Shown here piece by piece: positions 55,527 to 61,619 of a DNA stretch of 61,619 nucleotides. This stretch comes from Candidatus Altimarinota bacterium (GTDB taxonomy: Bacteria > Cyanobacteriota > Cyanobacteriia > Cyanobacteriales > Microcystaceae), in assembly GCA_012031035.1 (NCBI GenBank), contig JAAUUT010000017.1:1-61619 (forward strand), written 5' to 3'. Both the position numbers and the translations under genes were made by a program. The notes beneath the pieces were generated by a model that worked only from the letters and a program-made list of their open reading frames with translations, was not told the DNA's origin and searched no databases. How positions within the stretch are numbered: the stretch's first letter is position 1; the number at the start of each line of letters is the position of its first letter.

Positions 55527-57113
55527 ATGATTCCTGACTCACTTAATTATTCAAAACCACTTTCTAAAAAATCGAGTTCAAAGACAAATTCTTTGGATTT
55601 AGAGCAAGATTTCGATCGCGTTGCTTCAAACCCTGTAGATCGAGGATTACTCAACAGCAATAAAAAAAGTGCTTTGACTCCAAAAAATGCTCCTATTTTT
55701 ACAGCGCCAGAAGAGATTAAATTATCTGAAAATTGGGAACAAGACACTGTTGAATATTGGGAGTCATCTCTTTATAACGATTCTCTTTTTAGCTATGCAA
55801 ACTCCAGCGAGCAAAGAGTTCAATTTGTAGAAGTTAATCAATCCTTTTCAACTCTTAATACTGCTACATCGCTATCGACTAACCAAGGATTTCAGATTAT
55901 TGGCACTAAAATATACGATCCCAACGGACGAGAGTTCATTAGCAAAGGCACCAATATGTTTGCTTGGGAAAGAACATCTAATGTCAATTCCTATGTAAAT
56001 ACTTGGGGGTTTAATACTATTAGAGTTCCCAATTATTTATTAGGTAGCTATAATCAGCCTCATCCCAACGCAGATGGCTATGCTACTAATCGTCAAATTG
56101 TCGATGCTTTTACCAGTAGGGGTGCAGTTGTTATTTTTGACGCACACGATCGCATCGGTAGATATTATGATGGAACAGAATTTGAAGTTCTCAAAAACTA
56201 TTGGCGCGACATGGCGCGGCAGTTTGGTAACAATCCCTATGTTTGGTTTAATTTGCACAACGAACCCGGCAATGGAATTGCCAATCCAAATAAATGGGTT
56301 AATTATCATCGCGAACTGATCGATATTATTCGTTCCGAAGGCGCTAATAATATTGTCGTTGTTGATGGCGAATCTTGGGGACAAGACTATCGAACTCAAA
56401 CCATTCCCACTGCTGCCAATCAAATCATGAATGGCAACAATAATGTCCTTTTCTCAATCCATGTTTACGACCAGTGGAATGGTAGAAATATCGGTCAATA
56501 CTTCGATACCGTGCAGAGTCAAGGCATTCCGATTATAGTTAGCGAGTATGGGTCTACTAATGTAGGACGCAGTACCCTAGATGCGAGTCAGCGAATGATG
56601 GCAGCAGCACAAGAACGCGAGATTGGTAGAATCGTCTGGGTTGCTAAAGCTAACGATCTCAACGATCTTACCACTGGTGCAGGAGGACACGCAGAGTATT
56701 TTAACGGAACGAACCCGGAAATTCTCACCAATTTAGGAAGGATGGTACGAAATGATTTGCAGAGAATCGAGAGTTTAGAAACGCTTCCAACCGCTTCCTC
56801 ACAACAAAGTCAACCATTGACAAACAATAGTGACGATCTTCTAGTGGGTAATAGCAGTGAAACTCTAGTTCAAAATAACGCGAACGATTCACTTTTGAGT
56901 AGCAAAACCAGTACAGATCGCTTATCTGATAGCCTGAAGTATGAAGTTCTTACCAATAGTGATAGTCATTATGTTTCCGTTGACGACTCATTCGACTTAG
57001 GTATCGGTAACACTCAACTCATACCCCTATCTGATTTTCAACACAATGGTATCTTCAGCAGTGAAAGTAGTAATGCAGTCATGCCATCCGTAGCAATCGA
57101 TCTTTCTAGTTAG
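55527..57113 (+). CDS. Glycoside hydrolase family 5 (cellulase-like) protein
   Basis: 528 residues. The GH5 (beta/alpha)8 domain spans about 115-410: WGFNTIRVPNYLLGSY, the acid/base Glu in WFNLHNEPGNG, ILFSIHVYD-like FSIHVYDQWN, and the nucleophile Glu in IIVSEYGSTN. About 110 residues of Ser/Asn-rich leader precede it and a Ser/Asn/Asp-rich tail with SDDLLVGN-like degenerate RTX words follows, so non-classical (type I) export is possible; no Sec signal is seen. It may trim or release the polysaccharide made by this locus, or degrade cellulose. A 196-bp piece of this gene is duplicated at 59986. Confidence 0.88.
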   Translation: MIPDSLNYSKPLSKKSSSKTNSLDLEQDFDRVASNPVDRGLLNSNKKSALTPKNAPIFTAPEEIKLSENWEQDTVEYWESSLYNDSLFSYANSSEQRVQFVEVNQSFSTLNTATSLSTNQGFQIIGTKIYDPNGREFISKGTNMFAWERTSNVNSYVNTWGFNTIRVPNYLLGSYNQPHPNADGYATNRQIVDAFTSRGAVVIFDAHDRIGRYYDGTEFEVLKNYWRDMARQFGNNPYVWFNLHNEPGNGIANPNKWVNYHRELIDIIRSEGANNIVVVDGESWGQDYRTQTIPTAANQIMNGNNNVLFSIHVYDQWNGRNIGQYFDTVQSQGIPIIVSEYGSTNVGRSTLDASQRMMAAAQEREIGRIVWVAKANDLNDLTTGAGGHAEYFNGTNPEILTNLGRMVRNDLQRIESLETLPTASSQQSQPLTNNSDDLLVGNSSETLVQNNANDSLLSSKTSTDRLSDSLKYEVLTNSDSHYVSVDDSFDLGIGNTQLIPLSDFQHNGIFSSESSNAVMPSVAIDLSS

Positions 57114-57228
57114 TAAAGACGATCGCTGCTAGATCCTGACAGATTCTAGCAGAAAGTTTTTATTTGCTTTAGCTACTACATTTCAACTTTGTATTATGAC
57201 AGCGATCGATTAGAAGGTCGAACTTTAA

Positions 57229-57267
57229 AAAACCCTCGGTTTTTAGAAAACCGAGGGTTTCTTTTCT
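57229..57267 (+). terminator. Intrinsic terminator after the GH5 gene
   Basis: AACCCTCGGTTTT (57231-57243) pairs with AAAACCGAGGGTT (57247-57259), loop AGA, then TCTTTTCT. A strong stem closing the GH5 unit, directly before element D. Confidence 0.88.
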
Positions 57268-57277
57268 CCCAAAAAAG

Positions 57278-57347
57278 TTAGACAGTTTAAAAGCTTTCGT
57301 AGGCGCGAACGTAGATTGGCGAACTCGATACTAAATAAATATAAAGC
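57278..57347 (+). promoter_or_regulatory. Repeated promoter element, copy D (orphan)
   Basis: TTAGACA at 57278 and core CTTTCGTAGGCGCGAACGTA, TTGGCGAACTCGATACTAAA, ATATAAAG; near-identical to copy B with one extra base before the A/T end. The two upstream heptamers seen in A-C are missing. No plus-strand gene follows: the next genes are on the opposite strand. Probably the relic of a lost or displaced transcription unit. Confidence 0.7.
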
Positions 57348-57496
57348 TAACTCTTTAATATCGTTGCCAAGAATTCGAGCAGTTTAATAGCAACTAAAGT
57401 TATTACTAAAAGCATTTGCACTGCTTCCTCCAGAACAATTTCAATTGCATTTAGGCGGATATGACCCTGATGAGGAGATTAATGCTACAGCAAGAC
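57348..57496 (+). other. Region after element D; possible gene remnant
   Basis: No supported gene. One plus frame from about 57414 reads KLLLKAFALLPPEQFQLHL and GGYDPDEEINATARL without a start codon, then runs into the antisense of the CpcS-like gene. It could be the decayed remainder of the gene once served by element D, but it may be chance. Confidence 0.25.
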
Positions 57497-58126
57497 TCAC
57501 CAACCCAGAACCGAGTAAACCGACCCGGCAGCAATCATTTTTTGCGGTTGGAAAGAAGTCACTTTTGGCGTACTGGAAGTTTGACATTGGGCTTCTAAAG
57601 CTTCCTCAATGCGAGTTTCAATACAAAGCGCTGCGTTGCTAAACCCGCCATACAATTTTACAACGCTGAGTCGCATTCGTATATCGGGGCTAACAAACCA
57701 AAAACGCTCAATGACACTCATCGTTTCATATTCTGTAGTCAACAACAGTACGCCAGCATCATCGATTTGGTAGCGACCTACAACCGGAACAATTTCAGCA
57801 TAGCCTCGTTCGCGCAACAGTCTGCCTTGACAGAGAGTGCCAGCATCGGGCACGATCGCAAATACGGTTTCTCCCTCGTGGTTATCATCCTTCTTAAAAT
57901 CCCACTGCATCGTGCCTTTCCAATGTACGTGAGAACCGCCTACAGCAAGGCTAGAATCAATTTCGTGCATCTCGCACAACCTGATGACATCCTGATGGGC
58001 GGCAGCAAAAAACTCTACCTCTATATCGGAATCTCCCCTTTCTGCGGCTTTAAAAACAAGGTGGTGAGTCATGCGGTGCGATCGCCATTTACCCGCACTC
58101 AGTTGAAAAAATTCGATTATATCCAT
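57497..58126 (-). CDS. CpcS/CpeS-family phycobiliprotein lyase homologue
   Basis: 209 residues. The N-terminus MDIIEFFQLSAGKWRSHRMT followed by HHLVFKAAERG is diagnostic of the CpcS/CpeS (S/U-type) bilin lyase fold (lipocalin-like barrel). GGSHVHWKGTMQWD, VFAIVPDAG, LLRERGYAEIVPVVGRYQ, TTEYETMSVIERFWF and RLSVVKLYGGFSNAA complete the family pattern. Known members attach phycobilins to Cys of phycobiliproteins. It starts 3 bp after the stop of the PhyH-Rieske gene, so the two form a tight operon; no phycobiliprotein genes are nearby. The C-terminal ~30 residues are less conserved. Confidence 0.88.
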   Translation of the reverse strand: MDIIEFFQLSAGKWRSHRMTHHLVFKAAERGDSDIEVEFFAAAHQDVIRLCEMHEIDSSLAVGGSHVHWKGTMQWDFKKDDNHEGETVFAIVPDAGTLCQGRLLRERGYAEIVPVVGRYQIDDAGVLLLTTEYETMSVIERFWFVSPDIRMRLSVVKLYGGFSNAALCIETRIEEALEAQCQTSSTPKVTSFQPQKMIAAGSVYSVLGW

Positions 58127-58129
58127 TGA

Positions 58130-59614
58130 TTAAACCTCTGAAGTAACTTTTTCTAAAAAGATGACACCGTTGCGATCGTAGGCATGGTAAACCTCTAGCT
58201 TCAATAGGTCACACTTTGAGGAGCCATCAATTAAGCAATAAGCAACTCCATGACCCGGACAGTAAATATGTTGCTCGTCATGAAATCCATCGATCAAATT
58301 GATTCCCATATGGGGACAAATTGCACTCACCACTCTCAACCCATTGGCATTTCTAATCGCAATAACACTTTCATTTCGCAAATTAATTAGCATCTTTTCG
58401 CCTATGCCAAGCGTGTCAGAATTGCATAGGGCAATAGGTGTTTTAGCACTCAGATCGGAATTTACTTTAACGGATATTCGCTTCTCCACATGAGGTTTTT
58501 GTTTGCCTTTATGCAACTCATCAAAATGCTCTCTCATTGACACTTTGATGAGATTTTCTAAGTCTCCTTTGGCAATATCTTTAGAAGAGTAAAAACCAGA
58601 TCCTCTTTCATGGAGGGCATCAGAATTAAACTCAAGTTTGAGATAAATTTGGGAAATGATAGCAATTCTCGTGTAATCCGAAATATTTAAGTGACTGCTA
58701 TGCAACATATCGTAGTTGAATAGCAAAATACTCCCATCTGGAACGCTAATTTTATGAGGCTTTGTGACGGTGATTCCAAAAGGAAGGTAGCTAGAACTAG
58801 CTGCAATATCTCTAAAATCAATCGCTTGTCCAAAAAAATCAGGATATAAAACGACCCCATTATCTTCTGTAGCACCTTCTATTGCCCACCAAAGAGTAGT
58901 TCCACCGAGAGGCGCTCCATACCAACTGTCGATATGCGGTTGATGAACCTTGGCTGCATAGGGTTGTTTTGCAATCCTCTCAAATCCTGGATAGGTATGT
59001 AAAGTTTTCTTCTGATGAGATTGAATAAACGTTTTAATTTTTCCAACAACAATTTTCGTTAATGACTTGACTGTTTGTGCAAGGGTATCGATATTTAAAC
59101 CTCTAAATTTAATTTCTGTTTGCCTCAATTGCCACTTGAGATTTTCTTCCAAACATATTTTTTTCCTTAGTTCGCTGTATTTATGATGGTAATCTGCATT
59201 AGTTACTTTCGATTGAATTGCTACTTGGTGGGGATAGCTTATTTTGAAGGCAAATGGATTTCCTTCCATGAAGAATTCATCGGAAATTTGCAAATTATTT
59301 GTACCAACAGAAAAAGTCAGTTGAAGCATAATTTTTTTGATCTGGTGACTTCCCTTAACAAACAAATCTAGATCGGCAAGTTTGTCTGCCGGAAAATATT
59401 CGTGCAGTTTACACAGACCATATTTTTCAACTAACTGGCGACACCTAGCTCCTTCGAGTTTTTCGATTCCGTCTAGCAAGACTTGTTTAACAGCATCATA
59501 GTATTCTTTTTTATTCTCAAATTCATCGAGAATAAAGTAGTTTGCGTCATTAAGACTTTCTAAAAGCTGATTAGAACTCTTAGTTTTTTCAAAAAAATTA
59601 ATGGTTATTGACAT
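58130..59614 (-). CDS. PhyH-type Fe(II)/2-oxoglutarate dioxygenase fused to a Rieske [2Fe-2S] domain
   Basis: 494 residues. N-terminal ~200 residues: helical, charged region of unknown family. Residues about 215-330 form a phytanoyl-CoA-dioxygenase-like core with facial triad H227-x-D229 (HQPHIDSWYG), distal His at 305 or 308 (NYDMLHSSHLN) and R316 (DYTRIAII) for 2-oxoglutarate. Residues about 395-490 are a Rieske domain: C433-x-H435 (AICPHMG) and C452-x2-H455 (YCPGHGVAYC). The substrate is unknown; the coupled bilin-lyase homologue suggests a tetrapyrrole or protein-bound chromophore. A fusion of these two oxygenase-related modules is unusual. Confidence 0.82.
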   Translation of the reverse strand: MSITINFFEKTKSSNQLLESLNDANYFILDEFENKKEYYDAVKQVLLDGIEKLEGARCRQLVEKYGLCKLHEYFPADKLADLDLFVKGSHQIKKIMLQLTFSVGTNNLQISDEFFMEGNPFAFKISYPHQVAIQSKVTNADYHHKYSELRKKICLEENLKWQLRQTEIKFRGLNIDTLAQTVKSLTKIVVGKIKTFIQSHQKKTLHTYPGFERIAKQPYAAKVHQPHIDSWYGAPLGGTTLWWAIEGATEDNGVVLYPDFFGQAIDFRDIAASSSYLPFGITVTKPHKISVPDGSILLFNYDMLHSSHLNISDYTRIAIISQIYLKLEFNSDALHERGSGFYSSKDIAKGDLENLIKVSMREHFDELHKGKQKPHVEKRISVKVNSDLSAKTPIALCNSDTLGIGEKMLINLRNESVIAIRNANGLRVVSAICPHMGINLIDGFHDEQHIYCPGHGVAYCLIDGSSKCDLLKLEVYHAYDRNGVIFLEKVTSEV

Positions 59615-59985
59615 ATAAATCTCAACTTAACTAAAAAAACTTTTTAAAAAATCGACCTAAATTCGACCAATTTTATTACAAAAAATTACAGTTGTTTATT
59701 TTCTAAATTGAATGAGTTTTGTCCAACTTTAAAAATAAGAATGGAGCTATTTGCAACTCAATTGACCGAGCGATCGCACAAAGATTTTAACCTTGACAGA
59801 TGAAGGCTAATGACTTGTAAAATTAAACTGATTGGTTTTATAAAGAGAGCTTCAAATTTTTTATCTGAATATAAGGGTTATATCTTGAAAAAATATTTTA
59901 GAGGATAAAGATAAAGAAGTTCTGAAGAAATCAAAAGTTAAGCAAATTTATAATTTTTTTGTTTCAAACATAAAAAGGCGGCGTA
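59615..59985 (-). other. AT-rich promoter region of the PhyH-Rieske operon
   Basis: 371 bp, no gene. It should contain the minus-strand promoter for the two-gene operon. Homopolymeric A/T tracts throughout; no operator, and no copy of the TTAGACA element, recognised. Confidence 0.4.
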
Positions 59986-60181
59986 ATGGCGAAGCTTGGG
60001 GACAAGACTATCGGACTCAAACTATTCCTACCGCTGCCAATCAAATCATGAATGGCAACAATAATGTCCTCTTCTCAATCCATGTTTACGACCAGTGGAA
60101 TGGTAGAAATATCGGTCAATACTTCGATACCGTGCAGAGTCAAGGCATTCCGATTATAGTTAGCGAGTATGGGTCTACTAA
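59986..60181 (+). pseudogene. 196-bp duplicated fragment of the GH5 gene
   Basis: Matches 56365-56560 without gaps (offset 3621). About six differences, all in the first ~95 bases; the last ~100 bases are identical. It encodes WGQDYRTQTIPTAANQIMNG, then FSIHVYDQWNGRN and IVSEYGST before a stop in foreign sequence. It holds the nucleophile region but not the acid/base Glu, so it is non-functional. Homology ends about 10 bp before the left end of the insertion sequence. Confidence 0.9.
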
Positions 60182-60190
60182 GGATTGAGA

Positions 60191-61483
60191 ATTAAATAAG
60201 CTCCAAAAATAGACAGAGTGATGATAGGCTGAACTTATCCAGTGAGCAGCAACTGAAGGCATGAATCCCTATCCTTTAAAAGTCGAGCAACAAATGCAAA
60301 GGTTTTACCAATCTTTGTCAGAAAAAGATCGTCGTCGGTATGCCGCAATAGAAGCCCTGAAACTGGAATGGGGAGGAATAACTTATATTAGTCAACTGTT
60401 TGGGTGTGACTACTACACAATTCGATTGGGGATAGAGGAACTCGATGATGAATCAGCTATGAGCATGAGAAAGGTTCGTCGCAGTGGAGGAGGACGCAAG
60501 TCAGCCTTTGAAACAATAGAAAGATTGGATGCCACATTTTTAAAAGTTATTGCTCAACATACAGCAGGTTCACCAATGGATGAACAGATCAAATGGACGA
60601 ATTTAAATCGACAAGAGATTGCTCAACTGTTAAAAAGTGAGGGGGTAGCAGTAAGTGTCACAGTAGTAGACCAACTGTTGGAGAAGTACAATTATCGTAA
60701 ACGCAAAGCCCAGAAACGATTGCCAACAGGCGAACATCCCCAACGCAACGAACAGTTTGAAAACATTGAAAAACTGAAAGTTTCTTATCAACAAGCAGGT
60801 AATCCGGTTTTGAGCATGGATACTAAAAAAAAGAACTAATTGGACAGTTGTATCGAGAGGGACGGATGTATACTACCGAAGAAATTCAGGTCTTCGACCA
60901 TGATTGGAAGTCTTTGGCTAAAGGAGTTGCGATTCCACATGGCTTATATGACCTGAGTCTGAATGTGGGTTACATCCAGATTGGGACTAGCCATGATACG
61001 GGCGAGTTGGCCTGTGATTCGATTCGAATAAGGTGGCAACATTATGGGTTACTAGATTATGGGGCGGCAAGTTCAATCTTGCTACTATGTGATAGTGGTG
61101 GCAGTAATAGTTCTCGGCAATATTTATTCAAACAAGATTTACAAGCCTTGGTCAATGAGTTGGGAATTGAAATTCGGATTGCCCATTATCCTCCTTATAC
61201 CTCTAAATACAATCCCATTGAGCATCGTTTGTTTCCCCATTTGACTCGTGTTTGCCAGGGAGTAATTTTCGATTCGGTTGAAATGGTGAAGGACTTGATG
61301 GCGAAGGCGAAGACCCATACTGGTCTTAGAGTGTTGACAACGGTTTTAGAGCGAGTCTACAAAACAGGTCGTCAAGTTACAGAAAATTTCAAGCAAACGA
61401 TGGAAATTGTGTTTGATGATTATTTGCCGCAATGGAATTACACTGCTAAACCGCAGAGAGCATAATTCTGGAGCTTATTTAAT
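60191..61483 (+). mobile_element. ISAzo13-like insertion sequence
   Basis: Terminal inverted repeats: left ATTAAATAAGCTCCAAAA at 60191-60208; right, read as complement of 61483-61466, ATTAAATAAGCTCCAGAA (17 of 18 identical). It encloses a single transposase gene in two frames. I could not identify a convincing target-site duplication in the flanks. Confidence 0.82.
60261..61465 (+). CDS. ISAzo13-family DDE transposase, in two frames
   Basis: First part 60261-60839 (192 aa): N-terminal DNA-binding region (ALKLEWGGITYISQLFGCDY, RSGGGRKSAFE) up to the first catalytic Asp in VLSMDTKKK. Second part continues in the -1 frame to 61465: ELIGQLYREGRMY, FDHDWKSLAKGVAIPHGLYD, ILLLCDSGGSNSSRQYL (second Asp) and IRIAHYPPYTSKYNPIEHRL (Glu). 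The junction is an A8-G run at 60824-60832 containing the slippery heptamer A AAA AAG in the right frame, so programmed -1 frameshifting could give a full ~400-residue enzyme; a one-base deletion is the alternative. Confidence 0.85.
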
Positions 61484-61484
61484 C

Positions 61485-61619
61485 CACATTCCTATCCCTC
61501 TTTTGTCACTCTCCGAAATCAATTCATAATAAATAAGTTAGTTTACCCAGAAGAATAAAAGGGTTGAAATTGATTCATGCTCTCAATAAGCTGATGAAAT
61601 CCCAGCAATAAACGACGTG
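61485..61619. other. Right flank of the insertion sequence
   Basis: 135 bp, no gene or repeat recognised. No further GH5 homology is visible after the insertion sequence, so the element did not simply interrupt a longer GH5 copy. Confidence 0.4.

Noticed and set aside
48115..57347. The four TTAGACA-type elements as CRISPR or transposon ends
   Set aside because: They are kilobases apart, all in the same orientation and placed before genes; no transposase or flanking duplication accompanies them. A promoter element explains them better.
57445..57642. Plus-strand open frame after element D as an intact gene
   Set aside because: Two thirds is antisense to the CpcS-like gene and there is no ribosome-binding site; only the first part may be a remnant.
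1..61619. Frequent GCGATCGC octamers as specific regulatory sites
   Set aside because: They occur in genes and gaps alike in the manner of cyanobacterial HIP1 and carry no positional signal.
1..61619. tRNA or rRNA genes
   Set aside because: I looked for cloverleaf landmarks (GGTTCRANTCC arm words) and rRNA core words by eye and found none; a computed tRNA scan could still find one.

Overview
The window is cyanobacterial chromosome. Evidence: very frequent HIP1-type GCGATCGC octamers, a DnaE C-terminal half that begins with a split-intein C fragment, a CpcS/CpeS-type bilin lyase, a helical carotenoid protein (HCP) next to an OCP C-terminal-domain homologue (CTDH), two different beta-carotene ketolases (CrtW and CrtO) and ClpS. 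I cannot name the species.

Layout. (1) 1-12.5 kb: end of an ABC permease, a DinB-fold protein, then a carotenoid/photoprotection block: a UGT-type glycosyltransferase and crtW (minus strand), a metallo-beta-lactamase-fold hydrolase, crtO (frameshifted), a lipid/diacylglycerol kinase, CTDH (frameshifted) divergent from HCP, a degenerate SDR, a frameshifted pentapeptide-repeat membrane protein and clpS. (2) 13-30.5 kb: a run of seven exported proteins on the plus strand: DUF11/Sdr-B-type surface proteins, a 1405-residue outer-membrane beta-barrel overlapping its upstream DUF11 partner by 4 bp, a beta-helix protein, and two paralogous large DUF11 proteins. It looks like one surface-structure locus. 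(3) 30.5-39.6 kb: housekeeping and replication: GNAT, a small exported protein, dnaE C-half, dnaN, a probable oriC with three TTTTCCACA DnaA boxes, dnaA, def, an ABC1/UbiB kinase and two membrane proteins. (4) 39.9-48 kb: an FAD oxidoreductase, a solitary IS605-type TnpB with hairpins at its end, a REC-GAF response regulator and a 1452-residue hybrid histidine kinase. (5) 48.1-57.3 kb: an exopolysaccharide locus: GT2, PssD-like, PssE-like, a four-repeat DUF4114/RTX protein, a STAS-sugar transferase fusion and a GH5 glycosidase. Each transcription unit is preceded by a copy of the same ~69-bp element with upstream 10-12-bp-phased TTAGACA repeats, and several units end in strong intrinsic terminators. 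(6) 57.3-61.6 kb: a fourth, orphan copy of that element, a two-gene operon (PhyH dioxygenase-Rieske fusion plus CpcS-type lyase), a 196-bp duplicated scrap of the GH5 gene, and an ISAzo13-like insertion sequence.

Most noteworthy: the repeated promoter element that appears to tie the exopolysaccharide genes into one regulon; the PhyH-Rieske/CpcS operon; the STAS-fused priming sugar transferase; and the surface-protein/outer-membrane-barrel locus. Caution: four genes (crtO, CTDH, pentapeptide protein, transposase) are each broken by a one-base shortfall at or beside a short homopolymer. This is as easily explained by sequence error as by real inactivation, except that the transposase break also fits programmed -1 frameshifting.
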